64,000 bases of DNA, taken from contig NZ_MDDS01000013.1 in NCBI RefSeq assembly GCF_001721295.1, forward strand, positions 186,001-250,000. The letters run 5' to 3'. This document shows, piece by piece, positions 42,569 through 51,036 of this stretch. Made by a program: the position numbers and the translations under genes. The number at the start of each line of letters is the position of its first letter. The stretch's first letter is position 1. This DNA comes from Sphingomonas turrisvirgatae (GTDB lineage Bacteria; Pseudomonadota; Alphaproteobacteria; Sphingomonadales; Sphingomonadaceae). The notes under the pieces are model-generated. The model searched no databases. It saw nothing but the letters and a program-made list of their open reading frames with translations, and had not been told where the DNA came from.

Positions 42569-43701
42569 CCGCCGAACAGAATGTCCGCCAGTTCACCGTC
42601 GCGATCGACGATGACGGCATCCGGCTGGACCGCTGGTTCAAGCGGCATCTGCCCGACGCCAGCTTCAACATCGTCTCGCGCTGGGCCCGCACCGGACAGC
42701 TGCGAATCGATGGCGCCCGCGCCACGCCGGGCGATCGCATCCAGGCGGGACAAGTCATCCGGGTCCCCCCGGCGGACGCCATGCCGCCGCCGGCCGCCAA
42801 GGCCAAAAAGGCGCGTGTCCAGCTGACGCCCGAGCAGATCGAATTCGCCGAATCGATGGTGATCCATCGCGACGACCAGGCCATCGTGCTGAACAAGCCA
42901 CCGGGCCTGGCGACGCAGGGCGGCACCAAGACGCACGACCATGTCGATCAGCTGCTCGACGGCCTGTATTTCGACCTCGATATGCGGCCCAAGCTGGTCC
43001 ACCGGCTGGACAAGGACACGTCGGGTGCGCTCGTCCTTGCCCGGACCGCGCGGGCGGCGGCGTTCTTCTCCAAGAGCTTTTCCGGCCGCACCGCGCGAAA
43101 AACCTATTGGGCGATCATCATGGACGTGCCCAGCATCGAGGACGGCTATATCGACCTGCCGCTGGGCAAGCAGCCGGGCACCGGTGGCGAGAAGATGCAG
43201 GTCGATGAGAAGGACGGCCAGCCTGCCCGCACCCGCTATCGCGTGATCGACCGTGCGGGCAACCGCGCCGCGTGGGTGGAGTTGCAACCGCATACCGGCC
43301 GTACCCACCAGCTGCGCGTGCATATGGCGGCGATCGGCCACCCAATCGTCGGCGATGGCAAGTACGGCATGGCCGACGCGTTCCTGTCGGGCAGCATCAG
43401 CCGCAAGATGCACCTGCACGCCCGCCGCATCCGCATCGACCATCCCGATGGCGGCAAGCTGGACGTCACGGCCGAGGTGCCGCAGCACTTTGCCGACACG
43501 CTGAAGCAGCTGGGATTTGACATTGCCAAGGGTGACAACATGCCGCCCGACGAGCGTGGACCGCTGACCAAGGAGCAGGAAAAGGCGAAGGCCAAGGCGC
43601 ACGCCAAGACCTATCGCAAGGAGCGCCGCGGCGAACGGCGGGGACGCGGCGAGAAGGCGGCTGCGAAGCCTGCCAAACCGGGCAAGCCCAGGCAGAAATG
43701 A
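42565..43701 (+). CDS. rluC: RluC-type 23S rRNA pseudouridine synthase
   Basis: 378 residues. An N-terminal S4-like RNA-binding region (DRWFKRHLPDASFNIVSRWA) is followed by the catalytic PSUS domain: VHRLDKDTSGALVLARTARA carries the essential Asp, and HTGRTHQLRVHMA is the third motif. It makes pseudouridines in the 23S rRNA; RluC versus RluD is an inference from the N-terminal layout. A Lys/Arg-rich tail (KAKAHAKTYRKERRGERRG) extends past the domain. Overlaps crcB and the HAD gene at both ends by ATGA. Confidence 0.9.
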   Translation: MTAEQNVRQFTVAIDDDGIRLDRWFKRHLPDASFNIVSRWARTGQLRIDGARATPGDRIQAGQVIRVPPADAMPPPAAKAKKARVQLTPEQIEFAESMVIHRDDQAIVLNKPPGLATQGGTKTHDHVDQLLDGLYFDLDMRPKLVHRLDKDTSGALVLARTARAAAFFSKSFSGRTARKTYWAIIMDVPSIEDGYIDLPLGKQPGTGGEKMQVDEKDGQPARTRYRVIDRAGNRAAWVELQPHTGRTHQLRVHMAAIGHPIVGDGKYGMADAFLSGSISRKMHLHARRIRIDHPDGGKLDVTAEVPQHFADTLKQLGFDIAKGDNMPPDERGPLTKEQEKAKAKAHAKTYRKERRGERRGRGEKAAAKPAKPGKPRQK

Positions 43702-44357
43702 CGCGGCTCGCCGTCTTCGACTGCGACGGGACGCTGGTCGATTCGCAGGCCAATATCTGCCGCGCGATGGAGGCGTGCTTTGCCGAGCATCGGCTGGAGC
43801 CACCGGGCCGAGAGGCGATCCGGCGCATTGTCGGCCTGAGCCTGGTTCCGGCCATCGCGCAGTTGCTGCCCGACGCCGAAGCCGGTCAGCATGCGGCGAT
43901 GGCGGACGCCTATAAGCAGGCGTTCTGGCGGATGCGCAGTGACCGCAGCCTGGACCCCGAGCCGCTGTTCGACGGCGTGGCCGAGGCGATCGAGACGCTG
44001 TACGCCGCCGGCTGGCAATTGGGCGTGGCGACGGGCAAGTCGGATCGCGGCCTCAGCCACATCCTGGAGCACCATGGGCTGACGCATCGCTTCGTCACTT
44101 TGCAGACCGCGGACCGGCATCCGTCCAAGCCACACCCCGCCATGCTGGATGCCGCCATCGCCGAGGCAGGTGCCTCGCCCGAGACCACGGCGATGATCGG
44201 CGACACCAGCTTCGACATCGAGATGGCGGTCGCCGCGGGGGCGCATCCGATCGGGGTGGCATGGGGCTATCATGAGGCGGCGGAGCTGCATGCGGCGGGC
44301 GCGCGCGGCGTGCTGACCCATGCCCGCGACCTGCCCGCGCTGCTGGAGGCACTATGA
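43698..44357 (+). CDS. HAD family hydrolase (phosphoglycolate phosphatase-like)
   Basis: 219 residues. Core HAD motifs: VFDCDGTLVDSQANICR (nucleophile Asp and acid Asp), VATGKSDRG (motif II, Thr) and MIGDTSFDIEMAVAAG (acidic motif IV). A cap domain of C1 type lies between. Likely substrate is a small phosphate ester, possibly phosphoglycolate or a nucleotide. It overlaps rluC (ATGA) and the next gene (ATGA), so it is coupled to both. Confidence 0.9.
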   Translation: MTRLAVFDCDGTLVDSQANICRAMEACFAEHRLEPPGREAIRRIVGLSLVPAIAQLLPDAEAGQHAAMADAYKQAFWRMRSDRSLDPEPLFDGVAEAIETLYAAGWQLGVATGKSDRGLSHILEHHGLTHRFVTLQTADRHPSKPHPAMLDAAIAEAGASPETTAMIGDTSFDIEMAVAAGAHPIGVAWGYHEAAELHAAGARGVLTHARDLPALLEAL

Positions 44358-44569
44358 CCGAGGATCCGGCACGCAACCGCTATTTCGCGATGGTCGGAAC
44401 TCAGCTGGTCGCGGTGATCGGCGCGGTGTTCGGCCTGGTGCTGATGGGCCGCGCGGCCGACTGGTACGTCATGATCCTGGGCGGGGCGATCCTGCTGGCA
44501 AGCCTGTATATGATGGCCGTGGTGCCGCGCGCGATGGCGCGCAAGTGGCGCACCCCACCGGAAGCGTAG
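44354..44569 (+). CDS. Small membrane protein in the crcB-ATP12 operon
   Basis: 71 residues with two membrane helices (MVGTQLVAVIGAVFGLVLMG and MILGGAILLASLYMMAVVP) and a basic C-terminal tail (RAMARKWRTPPEA). Overlaps the HAD gene by ATGA; the ATP12 gene follows after 3 bases. I recognise no family but its position next to ATP12 is repeated in sphingomonad genomes I recall. Confidence 0.75.
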   Translation: MTEDPARNRYFAMVGTQLVAVIGAVFGLVLMGRAADWYVMILGGAILLASLYMMAVVPRAMARKWRTPPEA

Positions 44570-44572
44570 GCG

Positions 44573-45262
44573 ATGAGAAGGTTCTGGAAAAACGTTGCCG
44601 TGGTCGCTGCAGCGGGCGGGCATGACGTGCATCTTGACGGCCGTCCGGTGCGCACGCCGGGGCGCGCGCCGCTGACGCTGCCCACCCCCGCCCTTGCCGA
44701 GGCGGTGGCGGAAGAGTGGCACGCGGTCGGCGAGACGATCGATCCGCGCGCGATGCCGCTGACCGGCCTTGCCAATGCGGCGATCGATCGAGTCGCTGCC
44801 GATCCTGCGGCCTTTGCCGCCGGCCTTGCCAAATATGGCGAGAGCGACCTGCTCTGCTATCGCGCCGACCACCCCCTTGAGCTGAAGCTTCGGCAGGAGG
44901 CAGCATGGGACCCGCTGCTTGGCTGGGCCGCGACGCGCTATGCCGCGCCGCTGGAGACGGTGACGGGGATCGTTCATCGCGCTCAGCCGGCGGACAGCCT
45001 CGCCGCGTTGGGCCAAGCGGTGGCGACGCGTTCGCCGTTCGAGCTTGCCGCACTCTCGCCGCTGGTGACCGTGACCGGATCGCTGGTCGCGGCGCTCGCG
45101 CTGCTGGAGGGTGCAGCAAGCGCCGACGACATCTGGTCAGCGGTCAATCTGGACGAGGATTGGCAGGTCGAGCATTGGGGCGAAGACGACCTCGCCCGAC
45201 AGGCCCGCACGGCGCGCCACGCCGATTTCGACGCGGCCGTGCGGTTCCTCAGCCTGTTATAA
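44573..45262 (+). CDS. ATP12 family F1-ATPase assembly chaperone
   Basis: 229 residues. Matches ATP12: an N-terminal region starting RRFWKNVAVVAAAGGHDVHL, VRTPGRAPLTLPTPALAEAV and the conserved ESDLLCYRADHPLELKLRQ. ATP12 helps assemble the alpha subunit of F1 in mitochondria and in many alphaproteobacteria. It ends the five-gene operon beginning with crcB. Its last bases overlap the convergent membrane protein gene by 6 bases. The operon as a whole is typical of sphingomonads and relatives. Confidence 0.88.
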   Translation: MRRFWKNVAVVAAAGGHDVHLDGRPVRTPGRAPLTLPTPALAEAVAEEWHAVGETIDPRAMPLTGLANAAIDRVAADPAAFAAGLAKYGESDLLCYRADHPLELKLRQEAAWDPLLGWAATRYAAPLETVTGIVHRAQPADSLAALGQAVATRSPFELAALSPLVTVTGSLVAALALLEGAASADDIWSAVNLDEDWQVEHWGEDDLARQARTARHADFDAAVRFLSLL

Positions 45263-45826
45263 GGCAGGCCGCGCGGCGCTGGCCGGGCCGGGCAGCAGCT
45301 TGGCGATGACCGCGCCGGCCGCGAGCCATCCGGTCACCTCGCTGATCCAAAGATAGACATAATAGCCGGTCGGGGCATGGTTGAAGATCGGCTGGCCCAA
45401 CTGGCTGTACGCGGTGAAGGCGACCGCCAGCACCGCGACCAGCCGCATGCGCCGTGCGAAGGTCGCCTCCGACGCCGCCATTCGCAGCGCCAGCGCCAGC
45501 AGCAGCGCACAGACGATGCCGAGGATCAGCCCGCCGACCAGCGCACCCATATCGGGATTGGCGAAACCGTTGGCGTTGAACAGGACGAGTGCGATCGGTC
45601 CCTGGCCATAGGCCGTGGTGCCAGCCGGCGTACCCGGCCAGGGGATCGGATAGGCACCGGTGCCGCCCGCGCCGAGATTTTGCGCCAACGCCGCCTGAAC
45701 CGCCGCGCTCTGCATGTCGCCGGCATTGCTGAGCGCCAGCATGCTGAGCGGCGTGCCCCAGAAGATGAAGCCGACGATCCACATGGCGATCCCGCCGAGC
45801 AAACCGCCCAAAATCACGCGTGGCAT
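45257..45826 (-). CDS. Integral membrane protein, unknown function
   Basis: 189 residues with about four to five membrane helices, beginning VILGGLLGGIAMWIVGFIFW and including LILGIVCALLLALALRM. Hydrophilic loops contain GAYPIPWPGTPAGTTAYGQG. I recognise no named family; similar proteins in proteobacteria are hypothetical. The 253 bases between this gene and the Sua5 gene hold nothing I can support. It converges on ATP12 with a 6-base overlap. Confidence 0.7.
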   Translation of the reverse strand: MPRVILGGLLGGIAMWIVGFIFWGTPLSMLALSNAGDMQSAAVQAALAQNLGAGGTGAYPIPWPGTPAGTTAYGQGPIALVLFNANGFANPDMGALVGGLILGIVCALLLALALRMAASEATFARRMRLVAVLAVAFTAYSQLGQPIFNHAPTGYYVYLWISEVTGWLAAGAVIAKLLPGPASAARPAL

Positions 45827-46079
45827 CGGCGTTGTCCCCTGTGTTTTTCGATCGACCGATCAACGCGGGTATAGCCGATTGGGTGCGTGTAGGAAAATGA
45901 GGTCACTAAACCGCTGAGGTCGTTTGGTTTTTTAAGATGGCGCGATCATCCGGACAAGGTTCAGACGGCGGCGCTGGCGGATGGCGGATCCAACGAAGTG
46001 CGACGATGGCGACCAACTTCGTATGATGCGTCGATCCGGGTACGTTGCGGCGGCGGCGGGAAATGTCGACGAGCGACAC

Positions 46080-47015
46080 TCAGCGATGCGCGGCGCGCTT
46101 GAGCCTGTCGTTGATCGCGACGCCGATTTCGGCGTCGGGGACCGGTGCGATGGCGATTGCGCTGGCGGGCGACGCATCGGCGCAATGCAGCGCGTCGAAC
46201 AGGCGCGCCGCCGCCTCGACCAGATCGCCGGACGCAGAGAGCGTGTCGTCACCGGCGATGCTGCCGAAGCCGATCAGCCATTCGCCCGGCCGGCGATCGA
46301 CCGCATTCAGGCGAAGCGGCTTGCGCGGCGCATAGTGGCTGGCGAGTTGGCCCGGCGCTTCGATGCTGCCGCCCGTGCCCTGGCCCAGTGGTCGGCCCAG
46401 TACCGCCTCGATCCGATCGGGCGTGATCGGGCCGGGGCGTAGCACGCGCGGTGCCTGTCCGAGCGCGACGATGGTGGATTCGATGCCGCCGCTGGTCGCG
46501 CCGTCATCGATGATGAGGGGGATGCGGCCGGCAAGACTGGCCGCGACATGGGCGGCGCGGGTCGGGCTGATCGAACCGCTGGCATTGGCCGATGGGGCTG
46601 CCAGCGGCTTGCCGCACGCGGCGAGCAGCGCCTGCATCGCGCGATGATGCGGCACGCGGATGGCGATGGTGTCGAGTCCGGCAGTGACCAATCCGGCAAT
46701 CGCGGCTTCGCGATGCAGCGGCAGGACCAGCGTGAGCGGGCCGGGCCAGAAGGCGGCGGCGAGCGCGCGGGCGCCGGCGTCGAACTGCGCGACCCGCTCG
46801 GCGGCCGCGAGGTCGGCAACGTGGACGATCAGCGGGTTGAACGAGGGCCGGCCCTTGGCGGCGTAGATGCCGGCGACTGCGGCCGAATTGGTGGCGTCGG
46901 CAGCGAGGCCATAGACGGTTTCGGTCGGCACCGCGACGCAGCCGCCCGCCGCGATGACAGCCGCGGCCTGCGCGATGGCGGCGTTGGAATGGGGCAGGAT
47001 GCGAGTGTCGGTCAT
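46080..47015 (-). CDS. Threonylcarbamoyl-AMP synthase (Sua5 type)
   Basis: 311 residues. Makes threonylcarbamoyl-AMP, the precursor of t6A at position 37 of ANN-decoding tRNAs. The YrdC domain has GGCVAVPTETVYGLAADATN, KGRPSFNPLIVHV and APSANASGSISPT. A C-terminal Sua5 domain follows (PGQLASHYAPRKPLRLNAVD), distinguishing it from the single-domain TsaC. The start at 47015 (MTDTRIL) is chosen over 47054. Partner tsaD/tsaB/tsaE genes are not in the window. A dispersed repeat follows upstream. Confidence 0.94.
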   Translation of the reverse strand: MTDTRILPHSNAAIAQAAAVIAAGGCVAVPTETVYGLAADATNSAAVAGIYAAKGRPSFNPLIVHVADLAAAERVAQFDAGARALAAAFWPGPLTLVLPLHREAAIAGLVTAGLDTIAIRVPHHRAMQALLAACGKPLAAPSANASGSISPTRAAHVAASLAGRIPLIIDDGATSGGIESTIVALGQAPRVLRPGPITPDRIEAVLGRPLGQGTGGSIEAPGQLASHYAPRKPLRLNAVDRRPGEWLIGFGSIAGDDTLSASGDLVEAAARLFDALHCADASPASAIAIAPVPDAEIGVAINDRLKRAAHR

Positions 47016-47095
47016 GCGCCTGCGTGCGCTATCGCGCCGGGATGCGACCGGCAAGGGCGTGGGACGGGCTTGCAGGCGTGACTCTCGAAGCTGCG

Positions 47096-47213
47096 GTCGC
47101 CCTCACCCCCCCTACGCCGCCATTCCAACGACGCTGCGCGCCGCCGGAACCTTGGGCGGCTCCGCCCACCGCTGCGCGGCGGGCCCCTCCCCCTCCCGGT
47201 GGGAGAGGGTCTT
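47096..47213. repeat. Dispersed intergenic repeat, copy 1
   Basis: Begins GGTCGCCCTCACCC at 47096 and ends CTCCCGGTGGGAGAGGG near 47210. A palindrome around CTCCC-GGT-GGGAG is the core. Relatives occur at 48276-48313 and 59971-60028. A GC-rich centre between the ends has pairing potential. Confidence 0.6.
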
Positions 47214-47570
47214 TCAGGCCGTTTCGCGTTCGAGCAGGTCGCGGACGTTGAGGCCGAGCAGGGCGATGTGTTCGCGCACCTTCGGCCAGTGGCCGGTCAG
47301 GAAGCGATCGCGTTCAGCAACCTTCAACCGCTCGACCGCGCCGGGCAGGACGAACATGCCGACGCCGCGCCGCACCTCGACATAGCCGTCGTCCTGAAAG
47401 CTTTGATACGCCTTTGCCACCGTCAGCGGGTTCGCGCCGTGTTCGGCGGCGAGCGCGCGCACCGAGGGCAGCTGATCCCCCGCCCGGTATTCGCCGCGCA
47501 GGATCGCCGAGGCGATGCTGGCGCGCAGCTTGAGGTAAACCGGGCTGTCCTGGTGTTCGAGCGCTGTCAT
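47214..47570 (-). CDS. GntR family regulator, YtrA-type
   Basis: 118 residues. N-terminal winged HTH (GDQLPSVRALAAEHGANPLT, the recognition helix of the GntR family, followed by AKAYQSFQDDGYVEVRRGVG). Only a short C-terminal part follows, which fits the YtrA subfamily usually adjacent to ABC exporter genes. No ABC gene is adjacent. It lies between the Sua5 gene and nitroreductase gene, all on the minus strand, without an obvious target. Confidence 0.9.
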   Translation of the reverse strand: MTALEHQDSPVYLKLRASIASAILRGEYRAGDQLPSVRALAAEHGANPLTVAKAYQSFQDDGYVEVRRGVGMFVLPGAVERLKVAERDRFLTGHWPKVREHIALLGLNVRDLLERETA

Positions 47571-47644
47571 GCTGATCTAATACAGCAACTGGCAGACAAG
47601 TTCCAGCGTCAATGAAGTTGCAGGCGATACCATCGGTCCTGAAA

Positions 47645-48232
47645 TCAGACGGCGCCGGTCCAAGTCGAGACGACCCGATCGAGGTCGGGCCGGGGCCGCT
47701 CCTCAAGTTCCCGGGACGGCGTACCGATGAAGACGAAGCCGGCGATACGTTCGGACGCGGCGCCGAACAGGTCGCGGACCGCGTCGCTGAACGCCGCCCA
47801 GCCGGTGAGCCAGCACGCGGCATAGCCCATGGCGTGCGCGGCATGCTCGAGGTTCATCGTTGCCGCACCGACCGACAATTCCTGCTCCCAGAGCGGGATC
47901 TTGCTGGCCAGTTTTGGCGAGGCGAGCACGACGACGAGCGTCGGGGCGTAGCGCGAGAACTGGTCCATGGTATCCAGTTCCATTCGCCCCGCCCCCGGCT
48001 TTTCGGCGCGATAAGCCTCGACGAGCGCCGCGGCGAGCGCGTCGCGCGCGTCCTGCGGCACGACCACGAAACGCCATGGGGCGAGCTTGCCGTGATCGGG
48101 CGTGCGCGTCGCGATTTCGAGCATCTGGCGCAGTTCGGCCTCGTCCGGGCCGGGCGCGACGAGGTCGCGCGCCTTGGCCGAGCGGCGCGTGGCGAGCAGC
48201 GAGAGCGGGGTCGTGCGGTCGTTGAAGGTCAT
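47645..48232 (-). CDS. Nitroreductase family protein (YdjA-like)
   Basis: 195 residues. FMN-dependent nitroreductase fold: TRRSAKARDLVAPGPDEAEL, the FMN-binding ATRTPDHGKLAPWRFVVVP and ASPKLASKIPLWEQELSVGAA. Ends with VRDLFGAASERIAGFVFIGT, as in short YdjA-type enzymes. It reduces nitro groups or quinones with NAD(P)H. It lies 74 bases upstream of the GntR gene on the same strand. Confidence 0.93.
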   Translation of the reverse strand: MTFNDRTTPLSLLATRRSAKARDLVAPGPDEAELRQMLEIATRTPDHGKLAPWRFVVVPQDARDALAAALVEAYRAEKPGAGRMELDTMDQFSRYAPTLVVVLASPKLASKIPLWEQELSVGAATMNLEHAAHAMGYAACWLTGWAAFSDAVRDLFGAASERIAGFVFIGTPSRELEERPRPDLDRVVSTWTGAV

Positions 48233-48275
48233 GGATGGGCGTTAATCGATGCCGGTGGGCCGGGCAACGTGGCTG

Positions 48276-48313
48276 GTCGCCCTCACCCCTCCCGCCTCTT
48301 TCGGTGGGAGCGG
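48276..48313. repeat. Dispersed intergenic repeat, copy 2 (shortened)
   Basis: GGTCGCCCTCACCCC at 48276-48290 and a reduced GGTGGGAG end near 48303-48310. Shares both ends with the longer copies at 47096 and 59971; the middle is missing. Confidence 0.5.
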
Positions 48314-48471
48314 ATTCTTGCGGTCGCCATCCTGTCGCCCGAGCGGAAAGCCCGCGCCCGCCGCGCCTCCCACCCGCAGCGGTCCAGTTACGAGCGACAC
48401 AATATTACTTCACACGCCAAGTTTCGCCGCTAGTCTCGCGCCACCATGGCCCCTGGGCCGGAAAAGAGACA

Positions 48472-50079
48472 ATGTCAGGGAGTTTGACGCCGATGGCGCC
48501 CACCACTGCCGCCGACCCGCGGGCCGAGCGCACCTTTCTAGGCCATCCGCTCGGCCTGTTCATCCTGTTCTTCGCCGAGATGTGGGAGCGGTTCTCCTAC
48601 TATGGCATGCGGGCGCTGCTGATCTTCTATCTGACGCAGCACTGGCTGTTCTCCGACGAGAAATCGGGCGTCATCTATGGCGCGTACACCGCGCTGGTCT
48701 ATATCACGCCGGTGCTGGGCGGCTACCTTGCCGACCGCTATCTGGGACAGCGCAAGGCGGTGCTGTATGGCGCGGTGCTGCTGACCTTCGGCCATTTCCT
48801 GATGGGGTTCGAGGGCGACGGCGGGACCGACAGCGGTGCGCTCAACATCTTCTGGCTGGCGCTGTCGTTCATCATCGTGGGTTCCGGCTTCCTCAAGGCC
48901 AATATCTCGGTGATCGTCGGCCAGCTGTATCCGCGCACCGACGTGCGGCGCGACGGCGCGTACACGATCTTCTACATGGGTATTAACCTGGGCGCATTCC
49001 TCGGTTCGCTGCTGTGCGGGTATCTCGGCCAGACCTATGGCTGGAGCTATGGCTTTGGCGCGGCCGGCGTCGGCATGCTGCTGGGCCTGATCGTGTTCGT
49101 GATCGGCAAGCCGTTGCTGATGGGCAAGGGCGAGGCACCCGATGCCGCCGCGCTGCGCCGCCCGGTGGTGGGCATCAAGCTGGAATGGCTGCTCTATCTG
49201 ATCGGCATCGTCGCCGTGATCGGCATCTGGCAGCTGATCCAGTATCAGGATGTCGTCGGCTGGCTGCTGATGGTCGCAGGCGCGATCCTGGTCGGCTATG
49301 TCCTGCTGACGGCGGTCACTAAGCTCGACCGCGAGGCGCGCGACCGCATCTTTGCCGCGATGTTCCTGATCCTCGGCTCGATCCTGTTCTGGGCGCTGTT
49401 CGAACAGGCCGGGTCGTCGCTGAACCTGTTCACCGACCGCTATGTCGACCGGGCGGGCGTGCCGGCGTCGATGTTCCAGTCGATCAACGCGATGTACATC
49501 GTGCTGCTGGCGCCGGTGTTCGCTGCAGTGTGGACACTGCTCGGCCGCCGCGGGCTGGAGCCTTCGGCGCCGGCGAAGTTCGGGCTTGCGATGCTTCAGC
49601 TGGGCCTGGGCTTCCTCGTCCTCGTCTGGGGTTCGCAGGCAGCAGGCATGGAGAACCTGACCCCGGTCCTGTTCATCTTCCTGATCTATCTGCTGCACAC
49701 GACCGGCGAGCTGTGCCTGTCACCGGTCGGCCTCAGCGCCATGAACCGGTTGGCCCCGGCGCATATGGCGAGCCTCATCATGGGCACCTGGTTCTTCGCA
49801 TCGGCCACGGGCAACTTTGCCGCCGGCCTGATCGCGGCGGCGACGGGGTCGGAGGCGGCAGCCGGCGAAGGCGCGAACAAGGCAGTCGTGCTCGACGTCT
49901 ATTCGACGGTCGGCTGGGTCGCGATCGGCTTTGGCGTCGCGGTCCTGGTGATCTCGCCGATCATCAAGAAGCTGATGCACCTCGACACGCTGAAGGACGA
50001 CGAACTGGCGGGTCAGGCCGAACTGGCCGAGAACCAGGGCGCGGGCATGCGGCCGGATTTGGAGACCAAGCCGAACTGA
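48472..50079 (+). CDS. POT family (PTR2) peptide:proton symporter
   Basis: 535 residues, about 14 membrane helices. N-terminal motif EMWERFSYYGMRALLIFYL is the ExxERFxYYG signature of proton-coupled oligopeptide transporters. FMGINLGAF-type (FYMGINLGAFLGSL) and GELCLSPVGLSAMNRLAP continue the family. It imports di- and tripeptides at the inner membrane. ATG at 48472 is preceded by GGAAAAGAG; an ATG at 48493 with AGGGAG is a close second. A terminator follows. The C-terminal tail is acidic and Glu/Asp-rich. Confidence 0.94.
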   Translation: MSGSLTPMAPTTAADPRAERTFLGHPLGLFILFFAEMWERFSYYGMRALLIFYLTQHWLFSDEKSGVIYGAYTALVYITPVLGGYLADRYLGQRKAVLYGAVLLTFGHFLMGFEGDGGTDSGALNIFWLALSFIIVGSGFLKANISVIVGQLYPRTDVRRDGAYTIFYMGINLGAFLGSLLCGYLGQTYGWSYGFGAAGVGMLLGLIVFVIGKPLLMGKGEAPDAAALRRPVVGIKLEWLLYLIGIVAVIGIWQLIQYQDVVGWLLMVAGAILVGYVLLTAVTKLDREARDRIFAAMFLILGSILFWALFEQAGSSLNLFTDRYVDRAGVPASMFQSINAMYIVLLAPVFAAVWTLLGRRGLEPSAPAKFGLAMLQLGLGFLVLVWGSQAAGMENLTPVLFIFLIYLLHTTGELCLSPVGLSAMNRLAPAHMASLIMGTWFFASATGNFAAGLIAAATGSEAAAGEGANKAVVLDVYSTVGWVAIGFGVAVLVISPIIKKLMHLDTLKDDELAGQAELAENQGAGMRPDLETKPN

Positions 50080-50490
50080 TCAGCCGATCGGTTCCCCTGC
50101 ATCGACAGCCCCTCGCCGACCGCGTCGGCGGGGGGCTTTTTCATGGAGCGCGCGACGCTGCCAGGGCCAGCAGCCTTCGATCTCGGTTTCGAGCGAGAAG
50201 CTGAGGAAGGTGCGGATCATCACGACGATGCCGAGCAGGCCGACCGACTGGAAGGGGAGCGGCGCCGTGATCGTGCCGATGATGTCGGCACCGACCAGCA
50301 GTTCGAGCCCGAGCAGGATGCCGCGGCCGAGATTGGCGCGATAGCTTTGGTACGCATCGGCCCAGCCTGAGCGGCTGCCGTCGCGCAGGAACCAGGCGGT
50401 GGCGAGGACCACGCCAAGCAGGATGATCGCGACGCCGGCGACTTCCAGCGCATGGGCGAGGATCTCGATATAGCCGTGGAGGCGCTGCAT
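50080..50490 (-). CDS. DUF1622 family membrane protein
   Basis: 136 residues with three membrane helices: ILAHALEVAGVAIILLGVVL, GRGILLGLELLVGADIIGTI and VGLLGIVVMIRTFLSFSLE. The family has no assigned function. Its stop codon is next to the POT transporter stop codon (convergent). The C-terminal Arg-rich tail (KAPRRRGRRGAVDAGEPIG) is encoded by the DNA of the transporter terminator, so the last 20 or so residues are probably not conserved. Confidence 0.85.
   Translation of the reverse strand: MQRLHGYIEILAHALEVAGVAIILLGVVLATAWFLRDGSRSGWADAYQSYRANLGRGILLGLELLVGADIIGTITAPLPFQSVGLLGIVVMIRTFLSFSLETEIEGCWPWQRRALHEKAPRRRGRRGAVDAGEPIG
50107..50141 (+). terminator. Rho-independent terminator of the POT gene
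   Basis: AGCCCC-CGCCG arm pairs with CGGCG-GGGGCT, ending in TTTTT at 50137-50141. It lies inside the coding 3' end of the convergent DUF1622 gene. Confidence 0.85.
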
Positions 50491-50532
50491 CAGGCGTGAA
50501 AGCCGGTGCGGGCGGTTCGTTCCCGCGCGGCG

Positions 50533-50970
50533 CTAAGTGGCCGTGTGCGGCCTGAGCGGAACGGCGCCGGCGGTGCGCGGCGCGTCATAGGCGAGCGTCG
50601 GATGGTGCGGGCCGGGATGGCGGACCTTCGATGCGCGGCCTTGCTTGCGCATGCGGGTGTCGGCTTCCTGCCAGTCGGGAAGCCGGGCATCGGGCGTTTC
50701 CCAATGGACGATGCTGGCTTCGTCGCACCAGTGAAGCAGTTTCGGCATCGCCTTCAAGTGCGCGCCGCTGGTCATATAGGCGCGCATCGCGGCGGCGTCG
50801 CGCCACAGGGTCATCGTCCAGTAGGTATGCTTGCGGTCGGCGAGCAAGGCGCCATCGAGAAAGCCGTCGGCGCGGCAGACTTGCCGCTGCGTGCGGATCG
50901 TGTGGAAGAAGAAGGCGGGCATGAAGCGCAGTGAGCGGACGCGCAGCCGGGTGATGCTGATGAAGGCCAA
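50533..50970 (-). CDS. DUF3291-type dimeric alpha-beta barrel protein
   Basis: 145 residues from TTG 50970. The TTG start is supported by GGGGAG five bases before it and by the conserved opening AFISITRLRVRSLRFMPAFF. The body reads as a ferredoxin-like barrel with WTMTLWRDAAAMRAYMTSGA and MPKLLHWCDEASIVHWE, typical of DUF3291/antibiotic biosynthesis monooxygenase-like proteins. No membrane segment. Function unknown; it lies between a convergent terminator and DUF1622. Confidence 0.82.
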   Translation of the reverse strand: MAFISITRLRVRSLRFMPAFFFHTIRTQRQVCRADGFLDGALLADRKHTYWTMTLWRDAAAMRAYMTSGAHLKAMPKLLHWCDEASIVHWETPDARLPDWQEADTRMRKQGRASKVRHPGPHHPTLAYDAPRTAGAVPLRPHTAT

Positions 50971-50995
50971 GACCGCTCCCCTGCCCAGTCGATGG

Positions 50996-51026
50996 AAAAA
51001 GGGCCGATCCCTTGCGGACCGGCCCT
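50996..51026 (-). terminator. Rho-independent terminator of the M13 peptidase gene
   Basis: On the minus strand AGGGCCG at 51026-51020 pairs with CGGCCCT at about 51007-51000, ending in TTTTT at 51000-50996. It lies just after the peptidase stop at 51037. Confidence 0.75.
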
Positions 51027-51036
51027 CCTGTTCAGC

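Noticed and set aside
45863..46079. Short frames in the gap between the membrane protein and Sua5 genes
   Set aside because: No start with a ribosome site and no similarity to any family I recognise.
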